Assembly (NCBI RefSeq): GCF_000426685.1 | Contig: NZ_AUFV01000002.1 | Coordinates: 248,001 to 312,000, forward strand | Direction of reading: 5' to 3' | DNA: 64,000 nucleotides | Origin: Solimonas flava DSM 18980 | GTDB lineage: Bacteria > Pseudomonadota > Gammaproteobacteria > Nevskiales > Nevskiaceae | In this document: positions 34,856 through 43,793 of the stretch, piece by piece | How positions within the stretch are numbered: the first letter of the stretch is position 1 | Layout of the letters: every line of letters starts with the position of its first letter | The notes under the pieces: generated by a model | Told to the model about the DNA's origin: nothing | Seen by the model: the letters and a program-made list of their open reading frames with translations, nothing else | Databases searched by the model: none | Position numbers and translations under genes: made by a program

Positions 34856-35329
34856 ATGAGCACGCCCGGACACGACGCGGCCCTGCTGGGGCAGGGTTTC
34901 TACTGGCAGGATATCCAGGCGGGGCAGCGCTTCCGCACGATCCGCCGCACCGTCACCGAGACCGACCTCGTCAACTTCATCTCGGTCACCGGCATGCTCG
35001 AAGCGATCTTCATCGACGCCGAATTCGAAGGCGGCGCGATCGGCGGGCGCCCGGTGCCGGCGGCGCTGACGCAGTGCCTGATCGAGGGCCTGCTGTTCCA
35101 GACCATGATCCAGGGCACCGGCCTGGCGCTGCTCGAAATGTCGTTGAAGGCGATCGCGCCGGTCCGCGTCGGCGACACGATCTGGGCCGTCGTCACCGTC
35201 ACCGAGGTCAAGCCGACGTCGAAGCACAACCGCGCCGTCGTCAGCAGCGAGATCGAGGTCTACAACACGCGCAACGAGCGCGTGCTGACGTACACGGCGA
35301 AGCGGATGCTGGCGGGCCGCAGCGACTGA
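34856..35329 (+). CDS. MaoC-like hot-dog fold protein
   Basis: This 157-residue single hot-dog domain has the MaoC-like pattern YWQDIQAGQRFRTIRRTVTE, then DLVNFISVTG...FIDAEFEG (where the enoyl-hydratase Asp/His pair would be) and VRVGDTIWAVVTVTEVKPT. Relatives hydrate enoyl-CoA or bind acyl groups. The canonical hydratase His is not obvious, so the activity is uncertain. AGGAGCG precedes the ATG at 34856, while the open frame runs much further upstream. The gene is monocistronic, with a terminator hairpin immediately ahead of it. Confidence 0.82.
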   Translation: MSTPGHDAALLGQGFYWQDIQAGQRFRTIRRTVTETDLVNFISVTGMLEAIFIDAEFEGGAIGGRPVPAALTQCLIEGLLFQTMIQGTGLALLEMSLKAIAPVRVGDTIWAVVTVTEVKPTSKHNRAVVSSEIEVYNTRNERVLTYTAKRMLAGRSD

Positions 35330-35390
35330 AGCCGGGGCCGGGCGCGCTGCGCCGGACCGTCGGCCGGCGCGACGCGGCGCGCCCGCGTTT

Positions 35391-35816
35391 CTACTTCCTC
35401 GGGCCGAGCACCTGGTACTGGTCGACGAACAGAAGCTGGTCCGGCAGCCAGCGGTCCTTCGGCTTGTAGAAGTACATCTCCCAGATCACCGGGTGATATT
35501 CGTGCTTGGTCAGGTACAGCCGTCGCTGCAGCGACGGCGTGATGTCTTCGGTCGAGATCTTCTCGTACGCGAACGGCTTGCCGTAGATCTGCATGACGGT
35601 GCCGAGCTGGCCCTTCAGCAGTTGCATCTGCTGGGCCTTTTGCAGAACCAGCGGATTGGCTGAGAAGAACTCGTCGACAGCCTGGCCGCTGTCGCCCTTG
35701 ATCATCTTGCCGAACAGCGCGTCCGCCATTTCGTCCGGCGACGGCGCACTCGCCGCGTGGACGACGGGTGCGCAGAACGCCGTCAGCAGCATCAGACCCG
35801 CAAGCAGTCGTCGCAT
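35391..35816 (-). CDS. Small secreted protein of unknown function
   Basis: This 141-residue protein has a signal peptide (about 1-22, ending HAASA). The mature part contains EMADALFGKMIKGDSGQAVDEFF and a basic, aromatic C terminus (WEMYFYKPKDRWLPDQLLFVDQ). I do not recognise a family with certainty; the helix-then-beta layout resembles small periplasmic proteins with a scaffolding or inhibitor role. It lies about 100 bases downstream of the methyltransferase gene on the same strand, so it could be transcribed with it. No cysteines for disulfides remain in the mature chain. Confidence 0.7.
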   Translation of the reverse strand: MRRLLAGLMLLTAFCAPVVHAASAPSPDEMADALFGKMIKGDSGQAVDEFFSANPLVLQKAQQMQLLKGQLGTVMQIYGKPFAYEKISTEDITPSLQRRLYLTKHEYHPVIWEMYFYKPKDRWLPDQLLFVDQYQVLGPRK

Positions 35817-35918
35817 GGTTTCCCCCTCGTGTGGTCGAGGGCAGCTTCGCAGTTCACGGTGCCGGCGTCGAGGCGGCCGGACGCTCGATTCGTGCGCTGC
35901 GTCCCGGCGTGCGCGCGC

Positions 35919-36761
35919 CTAGCGAGTTTTTTCGCCGACGACGCCGTCGCCCTCGATCCGTGTCCGGAAGCCGGCCTTCTGCAGGCGCGCCGAGACTTCC
36001 TGCGGGACGTCGCGGCGGCTGGTGAGCTTGTTCGGCGTGCCGGTGTAGTGGAACAGACGGCCACGCGGCTTGAGCACGCGGGCGAGCTGGTCGTAGAAGG
36101 CCTGCGAGTACAGCTCGCCGGCGATGCCGAAGCGCGGCGGGTCGTGCAGCACGGCGTCGACGCTCGCGCTCGGCAGCGCGGGCAGGGCCTGCGTGACGTC
36201 GGCGTGCGTCAGCGAGTAGCGCGCGGCATCGGCGAGTTCCGGCTGCGTTTCCGGCGACCAGGGATTGAGGCCGCGCACCCAGATGACGTCGGCGTTCTTC
36301 TCGAACGACCGGATCTCGGCGGCGCCGGCCTGCAGCGCGCAGACGGCGAAGTAGCCGAGGCCGCCGCAGGTGTCGAGGATGCGCTTGCCGCGCGGTTGCA
36401 CGTAGCCGACCTTGGTCTGTGCATCGGCGAGCGGCGAGACCCTGGCGGTCGGCAGCATCTTGATGCCGTCGATCTCGAAGGTCGGCGGCCCCCAGTCGGT
36501 CGGCACCAGCTTGATCAGCGCGCTGCCGTAGCGCTGCACGGGTTCGAAGGCCGCGCCGCTCCAGTGGTAGACGGTGCGCTCGCGGCAGCGTTCGGGATAC
36601 GGATAGTCGGCGCCGGCCCAGCGCCAGTGTCCGGCGCCGATCTCGACCCGGCTCTGCGTGCGGCCGAGGTCGAGCGAGACCTCGGCTTCGGCGTGACCCG
36701 CCTCGCGCGCTGCCAGCAGTGCCTCGTAGACGGCGAGCGTCAGCAGCGGCCCGGCCGGCAT
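35919..36761 (-). CDS. Class I SAM-dependent methyltransferase-like protein
   Basis: This 280-residue protein has an N-terminal domain (about 1-110) followed by a Rossmann methyltransferase fold with motif I in ILDTCGGLGYFAVCALQAGA. An acidic residue follows at the end of strand 2 (RSFEKNADV), and DAVLHDPPRFG is at motif IV. The latter resembles the catalytic D/N-P-P-Y-like motif of nucleic-acid or small-molecule methyltransferases. The related spermidine-synthase fold cannot be excluded. The start at 36761 overlaps the fxsA stop (TGATG), so it is cotranscribed with fxsA. Confidence 0.75.
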   Translation of the reverse strand: MPAGPLLTLAVYEALLAAREAGHAEAEVSLDLGRTQSRVEIGAGHWRWAGADYPYPERCRERTVYHWSGAAFEPVQRYGSALIKLVPTDWGPPTFEIDGIKMLPTARVSPLADAQTKVGYVQPRGKRILDTCGGLGYFAVCALQAGAAEIRSFEKNADVIWVRGLNPWSPETQPELADAARYSLTHADVTQALPALPSASVDAVLHDPPRFGIAGELYSQAFYDQLARVLKPRGRLFHYTGTPNKLTSRRDVPQEVSARLQKAGFRTRIEGDGVVGEKTR

Positions 36762-37183
36762 CAGGATTTCGGCAGCTGCGACGGCGGCACTTCCGCGTAT
36801 TCGCCGTCGAGCGTGACCGGGCCGCGGCGCATCATCGGCCGCGCGACGCGCGCAGCGAAACGCAGGCCGCCGCGGCGCAGGCGCAGCAACAGCAGCACGA
36901 GCGCGAACAGATCGGTGAGCAGGCCGGGAATGATGAACAGCACGCCGGCGCCGATGACGAGGCCGCCGCGCAGCAGCGCCTCGCCGGGCATCTCGCCGCT
37001 GAGGCTGGCCTGCTGCAGTTCGCGCAGGGTCTGCAGGCCCTGGCGGCGGATCATGAAGACGCCGAGCGCGGCGGCGGCGACCAGCCACAGCAGTACGCCG
37101 CCGACGCCGATCAGCTGGGCGAGCCGGGCGGCCAGCAGCAGTTCGGCGCCGGACCAGAGCAGGAAAAGAACGATCAGAGGCAT
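36761..37183 (-). CDS. fxsA: FxsA-family inner-membrane protein
   Basis: This 140-residue FxsA family protein has two N-terminal membrane helices and a later hydrophobic hairpin (GGLVIGAGVLFIIPGLLTDLFALVLLL). The family motif GxExxLLxxL...G...RRQG is visible as FMIRRQGLQTLRELQQA. E. coli FxsA relieves F-plasmid exclusion of phage T7, but its housekeeping role is unknown. It lies 52 bases after trpE and overlaps the methyltransferase, so it may be transcribed from the trpE promoter. Confidence 0.9.
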   Translation of the reverse strand: MPLIVLFLLWSGAELLLAARLAQLIGVGGVLLWLVAAAALGVFMIRRQGLQTLRELQQASLSGEMPGEALLRGGLVIGAGVLFIIPGLLTDLFALVLLLLRLRRGGLRFAARVARPMMRRGPVTLDGEYAEVPPSQLPKS

Positions 37184-37234
37184 GGGTGTAAGACCGCCGG
37201 CGCGCGCGAAACGTTCCGCGCCGGCGGCCTGGTC

Positions 37235-38689
37235 TCAGTCCGCGGCGCCGGAGACGGCGCCGGCGGCGCGCAGCATCGCCGCGGCCTTGTTCATGGTCTC
37301 GTCCCATTCCGACTGCGGATCGGAGTCGGCGACGATACCGGCGCCGGCCTGCACGTGGACGCGGCCGTCCTTGATGACGGCGGTGCGGATCGCGATCGCG
37401 GTGTCCATGTTGCCGTCCCAGCCGAGATAGCCGACGGCGCCGCCGTAGATGCCGCGCTTGACCGGTTCGAGTTCGTCGATGATTTCCATCGCGCGGACCT
37501 TCGGCGCGCCGGACAGCGTGCCGGCCGGGAAGATCGCGGCCAGCGCGTCGAGCGCGTCGAGGCCTTCCTTCAGCTGGCCGGTGACGTTGCTGACGATGTG
37601 CATGACGTGACTGTAGCGCTCGATCACCATCTTCTCGGTGAGCTGCACCGAGCCGATGCCGGAGACGCGACCGACGTCGTTGCGGCCGAGGTCGATCAGC
37701 ATCAGATGCTCGGCGATCTCTTTCGGATCGGCGAGCAGGTCGGCGGCCAGCGCCGCGTCTTCGTCGGCATTCTTGCCGCGCTTGCGCGTGCCGGCGATCG
37801 GCCGCACCGTGACCAGGCCGTTCTCGACGCGCGCCAGCACTTCCGGCGAGGCGCCGACGACGTGGTGGTCGCCGAGGTCCATGCAGTAGAGGTACGGCGA
37901 CGGGTTCAGGCGGCGGATCGCGCGGTACAGCTGCAGCGGATCGGCCGCGAACGGCGCCGACAGGCGCTGCGAGGGCACGACCTGCATGCAGTCGCCGGCG
38001 GCGATGTACGCCTGGATCCGGCGCACCGCCGCCTTGAACGGCTCTTCGCCGAAGCTCGACGTGAACGGCAGCTCGCGGCCGGCGGCGATCGGCAGCGCCG
38101 GCTTGTGCGCGAGCGGGCGCGCGAGCAGGGCCTCGATCTCGTCGAGGCGCTGGCGCGCGCGCTCGACGTCGGCGGCATCGTCCGGATCGGCGTGCGTGAT
38201 GATCGTCAGCGTCGCGCGCAGGCTGTCGAACACCACCAGTTCTTCGGCACGCATCAGCAGGATGTCGGGCGCGCCGATCGGGTCCGGCTTCACGGTGCCG
38301 GCCAGCTTCGGCTCGAAGTAGCGCACGCAGTCATAGCCGAAGTAGCCGACCAGGCCGCCGGAGAAGCGCGGCAGCGCCGGGTCCGGGCGCACGCGGTGGC
38401 GCGCGGCGTAGGCGCGGATCCACGGCAGCGGATCGTCGACCTGCGCGGTCTCGACGACCTGTCCGTCGCGGCTCACGCTGAGTTCGTGGCCGACCACGCG
38501 CAGCACCTCGCGCGACGGCAGGCCGATGAACGAGTAGCGGCCCCACTGCTCGCCGCCGACCATCGATTCGAGCAGGAACGAATAGCCCCGGGCGTGCGGC
38601 TTGTGGGCGAGCTTGAGATAGGCGCCGACCGGCGTATCGAGGTCGCCGGGCAGCTCGCGCGACAGCGCGATGCGGTTGTAGTGCGTCAT
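37235..38689 (-). CDS. trpE: Anthranilate synthase component I
   Basis: This 484-residue chorismate-utilising enzyme makes anthranilate with TrpG. The N-terminal regulatory part has the LLES motif ([11 protein letters not shown], residues 37-47) where tryptophan binds for feedback inhibition. The C-terminal catalytic domain has [34 protein letters not shown] and RAGAGIV-type [12 protein letters not shown]. It is followed by fxsA. It lies about 36 kb from trpG and trpD in the same orientation. No Trp-codon-rich leader peptide is visible in the 190 bases upstream. Confidence 0.96.
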   Translation of the reverse strand: MTHYNRIALSRELPGDLDTPVGAYLKLAHKPHARGYSFLLESMVGGEQWGRYSFIGLPSREVLRVVGHELSVSRDGQVVETAQVDDPLPWIRAYAARHRVRPDPALPRFSGGLVGYFGYDCVRYFEPKLAGTVKPDPIGAPDILLMRAEELVVFDSLRATLTIITHADPDDAADVERARQRLDEIEALLARPLAHKPALPIAAGRELPFTSSFGEEPFKAAVRRIQAYIAAGDCMQVVPSQRLSAPFAADPLQLYRAIRRLNPSPYLYCMDLGDHHVVGASPEVLARVENGLVTVRPIAGTRKRGKNADEDAALAADLLADPKEIAEHLMLIDLGRNDVGRVSGIGSVQLTEKMVIERYSHVMHIVSNVTGQLKEGLDALDALAAIFPAGTLSGAPKVRAMEIIDELEPVKRGIYGGAVGYLGWDGNMDTAIAIRTAVIKDGRVHVQAGAGIVADSDPQSEWDETMNKAAAMLRAAGAVSGAAD

Positions 38690-38878
38690 GGTCTTCAGTC
38701 GGGAATCGGAAATGGAATGGGGGACGGGCGGCGCAGGGCCGCGGCGCGAATCAGCGCCATCGCCACCATCCGCGCGGAGACGCGGTCCATTGCGGAGACT
38801 GAAGCATGCGTCGGTTCTCGTGAACGAATGAAATCTCGGCGCCGAACTATACGCGAGTTCGGCGCCGCGCCGCAGCCC

Positions 38879-39568
38879 TCAGGCCCTGGCGATCTCGGCC
38901 TTCATCGCCGCGATCGTCGCCGCGTAGTCCTTGGCGCCGAAGATGGCGCTGCCGGCGACGAAGGTGTCGGCGCCGGCGGCGGCGATCGCGCGGATGTTGT
39001 CGGCCTTCACGCCGCCGTCGATCTCGAGGCGGATCTCGCGGCCCGGGTTCCGGGCGACGTAGGCGTCGATCAGCGCCCGCGCCTCGGCGAGCTTGTCGAG
39101 CGCCGCCGGAATGAAGCTCTGGCCGCCGAAGCCTGGGTTGACCGACATCAGCAGCACCATGTCGACCTTGTCCATCACGTGCTTGAGCGCGTCGAGCGGC
39201 GTCGCCGGATTGAACACCAGCCCGGCCTTGCAGCCGACGGCCTTGATCGCCTGCAGGCTGCGGTCGATGTGGCGGCTCGCTTCCGGATGGAAGGTGATGT
39301 AGCTGGCGCCGGCCTTGGCGAACATCGCCGCCAGCTCGTCGACCGGCTCGACCATCAGGTGCACGTCGATCGGCGCGCTGACGCCGTACTTGCGCAGCGC
39401 CTCGCAGATCGCCGGGCCGAAGGTCAGGTTCGGCACGTAGTGGTTGTCCATCACGTCGAAGTGGACGATGTCGGCGCCGGCGGCCAGCACGTTCGTCACT
39501 TCTTCGCCGAGGCGGGCGAGGTCGGCGGACAGGATGCTGGGGGCGATCAGCGGGGCGAGCTTGGCCAT
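38879..39568 (-). CDS. rpe: Ribulose-phosphate 3-epimerase
   Basis: This 229-residue TIM barrel interconverts ribulose-5-phosphate and xylulose-5-phosphate in the pentose phosphate pathway. It has the family motifs [33 protein letters not shown] (metal ligands), [24 protein letters not shown] and [10 protein letters not shown] with a phosphate-binding GSAIFG. The start at 39568 (MAKLAP) gives the conserved N terminus, although the ribosome-binding site is weak. In pseudomonads rpe, gph and trpE are consecutive; here gph (phosphoglycolate phosphatase) is absent between rpe and trpE. Confidence 0.95.
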   Translation of the reverse strand: MAKLAPLIAPSILSADLARLGEEVTNVLAAGADIVHFDVMDNHYVPNLTFGPAICEALRKYGVSAPIDVHLMVEPVDELAAMFAKAGASYITFHPEASRHIDRSLQAIKAVGCKAGLVFNPATPLDALKHVMDKVDMVLLMSVNPGFGGQSFIPAALDKLAEARALIDAYVARNPGREIRLEIDGGVKADNIRAIAAAGADTFVAGSAIFGAKDYAATIAAMKAEIARA

Positions 39569-39615
39569 GCGGGAAACCGTGCGCGTCGGGTAGGGCGGGA
39601 GGGGTGCCATTATCA

Positions 39616-39705
39616 CCGATCGTGTAGGCCGATCGTGTGGGCCGATCGTGTGGGCCGATCGTATAGGCCGACCGCGTGGGCAATCGTGCGGGCCGATCGC
39701 GGGCC
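39616..39705. repeat. 13-bp tandem repeat between rpe and purC
   Basis: Seven diverging copies of CCGATCGTGTGGG (positions 39616, 39629, 39642, 39655, 39668, about 39681, 39693) follow each other. Each contains the palindrome CGATCG or a near match. It lies in the rpe/purC divergent promoter region. It may bind a regulator as an array, or it may be a slippage-prone minisatellite. Confidence 0.85.
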
Positions 39706-39863
39706 GGCGCCGGCTTGCCGGCGCGGCGGACGGTGGGCCGGCGGGGTCGTCCGCCGCGGACGCCGCCGGGTCGGGTCGGGCCGGGGCGATCGGCCGGCTT
39801 TACCCCCCAGCGCGGCTTCTCCACAATGCGCGCCTGTTTGTCCGCCAGACTCCCGTCACGCCC

Positions 39864-40748
39864 ATGCAAGCCCTTTACGAATCGTCGATCACCAGCGTTC
39901 CGCGCCTGCACAAGGGCAAGGTCCGCGACATCTACGCGCTCGGCGATGCGCACATGCTGATCGTCACCTCCGACCGCCTGTCGGCGTTCGACGTGATCCT
40001 GCCGCAGCCGATCCCCGGCAAGGGCGCGGTGCTGACGGCGGTGACGAACTTCTGGATGGCGCGCTTCACGCACATCCTGCCGAACCATCTCGCGCCGGAC
40101 GTCGACCTGGCGCAGTACCTGACGCCGGACGAGATCCGGCAGATCGAAGGCCGCTTCGTGGTCGTCAAGAAGCTCAAGGCGCTGCCGATCGAGGCGGTCG
40201 TGCGCGGCTACCTGATCGGCAGCGGCTGGAAGGACTACCAGAAGACCGGCGCGGTCTGCGGCATCGCGCTGCCGGCCGGCCTGCAGCTGGCCGACCGCCT
40301 GCCCGAGCCGATCTTCACGCCGGCCGACAAGGCGCCGGTCGGCCAGCACGACGAGAACATCAGCTACGCCGAAGTCGAGCAGCGCATCGGCGAGGATCTC
40401 GCCGCGCAGGTGCGCGACGCCACGCTGGCGATCTACCGCGAAGCCTCGGCCTACGCGGCCGAGCGCGGCATCATCATCGCCGACACCAAGTTCGAGTTCG
40501 GCCTCGACGCCGAAGGCCGCCTGCATCTGATCGACGAGGTGCTGACGCCGGATTCCTCGCGCTTCTGGCCGGCCGCGACCTATCGGCCGGGCATCAGCCC
40601 GCCGAGCTTCGACAAGCAGTTCGTCCGCGACTACCTCGAGACGCTGGACTGGAACAAGCAGGCGCCGGGGCCGCAGCTGCCGGCCGAGATCATCGACAGG
40701 ACCGCCGCCAAGTATCGCGAAGCGCAGCGCCTGCTGACGGGGACGTAA
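39864..40748 (+). CDS. purC: Phosphoribosylaminoimidazole-succinocarboxamide synthase (SAICAR synthetase)
   Basis: This 294-residue enzyme joins CAIR with aspartate using ATP in purine synthesis. The motifs are [64 protein letters not shown] and [13 protein letters not shown]. The length and sequence match the longer yeast-type PurC common in some gammaproteobacteria. The ATG at 39864 gives the family-typical N terminus, although the open frame begins at 39648. It is divergent from rpe across the tandem repeat. Confidence 0.96.
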   Translation: MQALYESSITSVPRLHKGKVRDIYALGDAHMLIVTSDRLSAFDVILPQPIPGKGAVLTAVTNFWMARFTHILPNHLAPDVDLAQYLTPDEIRQIEGRFVVVKKLKALPIEAVVRGYLIGSGWKDYQKTGAVCGIALPAGLQLADRLPEPIFTPADKAPVGQHDENISYAEVEQRIGEDLAAQVRDATLAIYREASAYAAERGIIIADTKFEFGLDAEGRLHLIDEVLTPDSSRFWPAATYRPGISPPSFDKQFVRDYLETLDWNKQAPGPQLPAEIIDRTAAKYREAQRLLTGT

Positions 40749-40932
40749 GGCGTCGCTGGCCGTCGTCGGGGCCAGCAGGCGTGCAGTGACGAAGCCGTCC
40801 GGCCGCGCCGCCGGATCGGACCCTCGCGGTGGATGGCTGGGTCGGCGGCATGGCTTTCTCGCGCCGGCGGAAGAACGGGACTGAGGTCTTCACCCGTTTC
40901 TGCGCCGCGGGTCGCGCCTTACCATAGGCGGC
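40749..40932. other. Intergenic region between purC and the MarC-family gene
   Basis: About 184 bases. I see no terminator with a T-tract and no protein-coding frame of its own. A promoter for the following gene may lie here but cannot be read with confidence. Confidence 0.4.
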
Positions 40933-41532
40933 ATGACCTTCCTCTCCGCCGCCGTGCTGCTGTTCCTCGTCATGGACCCGCTCGGCAACGTGCCGCTGTT
41001 CCTGTCGGCGCTGAAGAACGTACCGCCCGAGCGCCAGCGCCCGGTGATCCTGCGCGAGATGCTGTTCGCGCTGGCGATCCTGCTGATCTTCCTGCTCGGC
41101 GGCGGCCACATGCTGCGCCTGCTCGGCCTCTCGCAGCCGGCGCTGACCGTGGCCGGCGGCGTGATCCTGATGCTGATCGCGCTGCGCATGATCTTTCCGT
41201 CGCGCGAACATTCGCTGGAGGAAGACACGGCGATGGCCGAACCCTTCCTCGTGCCGCTGGCGATTCCCTATGTGGCCGGTCCGTCGGCGCTGGCGACGGT
41301 GCTGCTGATGATGAGCCGCGAGCCGGAGCGCTGGCTGACCTGGATCGGCGCCGTGCTGCTGGCCTGGTGCGCGTGCCTGCCGATCATGCTCGCCAGCACC
41401 GGCCTGCGGAACGTGCTCGGCACGCGCGGCCTGACCGCGGTCGAACGCCTGATGGGCCTGCTGCTGGTGACGATCGCCGTCGAGATGATGATGGGCGGCG
41501 TCGTCGAGTTCTGGACCGCGCACCGGCCCTGA
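40933..41532 (+). CDS. MarC/YhgN family inner-membrane protein
   Basis: This 199-residue protein has six membrane helices in the MarC pattern. It begins FLVMDPLGNVPLFLSAL, has a second-half VPLAIPYVAGPSALATVLLM motif and ends with RLMGLLLVTIAVEMMMGGV. MarC was once linked to multiple antibiotic resistance, but the role of the family is unresolved. It is a single gene, convergent with the next one. Confidence 0.9.
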   Translation: MTFLSAAVLLFLVMDPLGNVPLFLSALKNVPPERQRPVILREMLFALAILLIFLLGGGHMLRLLGLSQPALTVAGGVILMLIALRMIFPSREHSLEEDTAMAEPFLVPLAIPYVAGPSALATVLLMMSREPERWLTWIGAVLLAWCACLPIMLASTGLRNVLGTRGLTAVERLMGLLLVTIAVEMMMGGVVEFWTAHRP

Positions 41533-41551
41533 GGCCGGCGCGCGGCAGCCG

Positions 41552-42028
41552 TCAGAGCCGTTCCGGCAGCGACTTGCGGATGTCCTGCAGCGGCCGCCGT
41601 ACCAGATCGGTCGCACGCTCTTCCACCACCAGCGCCTGTGTCGGCGCGTCGAGTTCGGCGCGCAGATGGCCGAGGAACGCGGGATCGGCGAGCAGGTAGA
41701 GGCGCTGCACCGCGCCTTTCTGACGCGCCTCGCACAGCTCGTGGCCGAGCTGCCGCGCGAAGGCAGTGGCGACATGCTCCTCGTAGGACTGGCGCGGTTC
41801 GAACGCATGCGCGCCGCCGTGGCTGCCTTGCATCACCTGACCGGCGCGGTCGGCCTGCGCCTCGTGCGGCTGCAGGCGCGCCTCGGCGTTGATGCGATCG
41901 CCGATCTCGCGCAGCTCGCCGTCGTGGTGATGCGCTTCGAGGATGCGGGCGCGCGCCGCGTCGGCGACGACGACCCAGACGGTGAAAGGCTTCTGCGGCA
42001 CCGGGCCGGTGTTGCGCGGATAGGTCAT
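41552..42028 (-). CDS. Host attachment family protein
   Basis: This 158-residue protein belongs to the host-attachment family (Pfam PF10116). It shows the TWVVVADAARARILEA start (here VWVVVADAARARILEA), a central HEAQADRAG region and a LYLLADPAFLGHLRAEL segment. The name comes from a plant-associated bacterial locus; the fold resembles the eRF1-like baeRF group, and the biochemical role is unknown. Members are often found with CBS-domain and stress genes, as here. It ends the minus-strand group that includes the CBS, nitroreductase and DUF6763-like genes, with a 30-base gap from the CBS gene. Confidence 0.85.
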   Translation of the reverse strand: MTYPRNTGPVPQKPFTVWVVVADAARARILEAHHHDGELREIGDRINAEARLQPHEAQADRAGQVMQGSHGGAHAFEPRQSYEEHVATAFARQLGHELCEARQKGAVQRLYLLADPAFLGHLRAELDAPTQALVVEERATDLVRRPLQDIRKSLPERL

Positions 42029-42058
42029 GACGGATTCTCGGGGGGAGTGGAATGAGGC

Positions 42059-42514
42059 TCAGACGCGGCGGACCGCTTCGGTCTGCTGCTCGCGACGGAT
42101 GAGCTGGGGAATCTGGCCGAGCGCGGCGATGAGGTGCTCGAGCACGTCATCGACGGCGAGGATGCCGGACAGCTGGCCGGCGCCGTCGATCACCGGCATG
42201 CGACGGATGCCGCTGTCGCGCATGCGCTCCAGCGTCTCGAAAAGATCGTCGGTCTCCTCGGCGGTGAGCAGGCCTTCGTCCATGATGTCGCCGAGCGTCA
42301 CGCGATCGGCGGGCAGGCCCGCGGCGAGCACGTCCATCACCAGATCGCGGTCGGTGACGATGCCGAGCGGGCGCACTTCGCCGGATTCGCCATCGGGTTC
42401 GGCGATCACGACGGAGCCGACGTGGTAGTCGCGCATATGCCGCGCGGCGGCGGCGACGGACGTCGAACGGTCGGCGACCGCGACGCTCTTGCTGCAGGCT
42501 TCGCCAACGTACAT
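42059..42514 (-). CDS. Protein with two CBS domains
   Basis: This 151-residue stand-alone pair of CBS domains (about 1-65 and 75-140) contains VTDRDLVMDVLAAGLP and SGIRRMPVIDGAGQLSGILAVDD. CBS pairs bind adenine nucleotides or other ligands and act as energy sensors. The start at 42514 has a strong AGGAGG ahead, so the shorter form is preferred to the longer frame. An FNR-type box (42616-42629) lies about 108 bases upstream of the start. Its partner could be the adjacent host-attachment-like protein. Confidence 0.9.
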   Translation of the reverse strand: MYVGEACSKSVAVADRSTSVAAAARHMRDYHVGSVVIAEPDGESGEVRPLGIVTDRDLVMDVLAAGLPADRVTLGDIMDEGLLTAEETDDLFETLERMRDSGIRRMPVIDGAGQLSGILAVDDVLEHLIAALGQIPQLIRREQQTEAVRRV

Positions 42515-42615
42515 GGCATCTCCTCCTGGGTTCTGCGGACCGGGGCGGCGCCCGCCATCATCCGCGGTGTTCGATCGACATGGATGCATCGTCCGCGCGT
42601 CCGCCGGCGCGAGCC

Positions 42616-42629
42616 ATGACATGCGTCAA
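42616..42629. promoter_or_regulatory. FNR/FixK-like box upstream of the CBS gene
   Basis: ATGAC-ATGC-GTCAA on the plus strand (TTGAC-GCAT-GTCAT on the minus) is a two-mismatch version of the FNR/FixK consensus TTGAT/C-N4-A/GTCAA. It is centred 108.5 bases before the CBS start, so it could control that gene and the host-attachment-like gene. Confidence 0.45.
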
Positions 42630-42639
42630 TGAGTCCGAT

Positions 42640-43218
42640 TCACGGCGGATGGCCGACGGTCTGCGCGAGCAGTACGCGCTGTTCGGCGCGCAGGCCCATC
42701 GCCGCGGCGAGCCGGCGCCGGTCGACGAGGCCGCGCACGACGGTCGCCAGGCCGATCGCGGCGCAGCACAGGTAGACGTTCTGCGCGATGAAGCCGGCGT
42801 CGGCGGCGGTGTAGAAACGCCGCTCCTGCTCGTCGCCGGCGTCGACCCGCGACAGGTCGGCGACATAGACGAGGTTCAGCGGCGCGCGGCCGACGAAGTC
42901 CTGCTCGCCGGTCAGCGCGCGCAGGTCGGCTTCGATGAGGCGCCGCAGCGCATGCGTGGCCGGCTCGTAGCGATACAGGCCGCCGCGCAGCGCGGCGTAG
43001 ACGTCGATCTCCTGCCAGTGCCGCGCCGATGGCGCCGTGCGGCCGGCCGCGTCGGCACGGTTGATGCCGCTGGCCGCCCACAGCAGATCGGACAGCTCCT
43101 GATCGGAGAGCGGTTGCGGGCCGAAGCTGCGCGTGCTGCGGCGCAGACGCAGCGCGTCGCGCAGCGTGCAGTCGTTGAGACGCGGCGGCGGCAGCGGCGT
43201 GTCGGTGGATGCGGGCAT
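42640..43218 (-). CDS. Nitroreductase-family protein (SagB-type)
   Basis: This 192-residue member of the nitroreductase superfamily has RLRRSTRSFGPQPLSDQELSDLLWAASGINR at the N terminus. FYTAADAGFIAQNVYL and a C-terminal GLRAEQRVLLAQTVGHP close the FMN-binding fold. SagB-like enzymes reduce nitro compounds or oxidise peptides; the substrate here is unknown. The start at 43218 is favoured over 43233 because GGAGAA lies nine bases ahead. It lies 29 bases after the DUF6763-like gene and is probably cotranscribed. An association with low-oxygen regulation fits the FNR-type boxes further upstream. Confidence 0.82.
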   Translation of the reverse strand: MPASTDTPLPPPRLNDCTLRDALRLRRSTRSFGPQPLSDQELSDLLWAASGINRADAAGRTAPSARHWQEIDVYAALRGGLYRYEPATHALRRLIEADLRALTGEQDFVGRAPLNLVYVADLSRVDAGDEQERRFYTAADAGFIAQNVYLCCAAIGLATVVRGLVDRRRLAAAMGLRAEQRVLLAQTVGHPP

Positions 43219-43247
43219 CGAAGCATTCTCCATGGCCGAAGCGGCGA

Positions 43248-43646
43248 TCACTTCTCGGGCGGGCGCGGCTTCTTGCGCTGACGCGGCGCCGGCATCTTCG
43301 CCGGCGGCACCGCGCGCGCCTCGGATTCCAGCGTCAGGCGCGCCGCCGCGCTGCGCCGGCCTTCGAGCGGTTCGTGCCAGTCTTCGGGGCGCATGCCGGA
43401 CTCGACATCGTCCGGAAAATCGCTGCGGTCGACCTCGTCGTAGGCGCCAGTCCAGTCCTGCGGCGCCGCGCTCGGTTCGATTTCGAGCGCATGCCAGTGC
43501 GCGAGCGGCCACTCGTCGATGGTGCCGTCGAAGTATTCGATCTCGACCAGGCCTTGCGATGCATCGAAGGCCACGACCTGAAATGCCTGCGGGCGATCGG
43601 CGCGCCGGTACCACTCGCCGACCTGCGGAGTGCCTTCGAATCCCAT
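43248..43646 (-). CDS. DUF6763-like small protein
   Basis: This 132-residue acidic protein has a recognisable domain of about 70 residues: VGEWYRRADRPQAFQVVAFDASQGLVEIEYFDGTIDEWPLAHW-like sequence in a beta-rich SH3-like arrangement, quoted here only in part. The C-terminal 40 residues are Lys/Arg/Pro-rich and disordered. The function is unknown. Its start lies 60.5 bases from the centre of an FNR-type box, the usual distance for an activator at -41.5 with a 19-base leader. It heads the operon DUF6763-like then nitroreductase. Confidence 0.7.
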   Translation of the reverse strand: MGFEGTPQVGEWYRRADRPQAFQVVAFDASQGLVEIEYFDGTIDEWPLAHWHALEIEPSAAPQDWTGAYDEVDRSDFPDDVESGMRPEDWHEPLEGRRSAAARLTLESEARAVPPAKMPAPRQRKKPRPPEK

Positions 43647-43699
43647 GTCCTGCCCCTGCGAGGTGTGAGGCAGCCTGCGTCCGCCGCCGTTGCCGCGCA

Positions 43700-43713
43700 T
43701 TGACCCAGGTCAG
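43700..43713 (-). promoter_or_regulatory. FNR/FixK-like box for the DUF6763-like operon
   Basis: TTGAC-CCAG-GTCAG matches the consensus TTGAT/C-N4-A/GTCAA at nine of ten positions. It is centred at 43706.5, exactly 60.5 bases from the DUF6763-like start (43646). Confidence 0.55.
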
Positions 43714-43726
43714 GCCGCCATGGCGA

Positions 43727-43740
43727 TTGATGCGCGTCAA
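43727..43740 (+). promoter_or_regulatory. FNR/FixK-like box for the flavin reductase operon
   Basis: TTGAT-GCGC-GTCAA matches the FNR/FixK consensus at all ten specified positions. It is centred at 43733.5, exactly 60.5 bases from the ATG of the small frame at 43794, mirroring the divergent box on the other side. Confidence 0.6.
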
Positions 43741-43793
43741 TGTGCGCGAGGCGCTACGGCGTAGCGTCGCAGTACGCAATCGGGAGGACGGAA

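Noticed and set aside
38690-38878. A small frame (about 24 codons) ending just before trpE, considered as an attenuation leader peptide
   Set aside because: It has no cluster of Trp codons and no clear pair of competing hairpins with a T-tract.
36719-40789. Open frame of over 1300 codons on the plus strand opposite fxsA, trpE and rpe
   Set aside because: It is a shadow of the trpE and rpe genes with no family resemblance.
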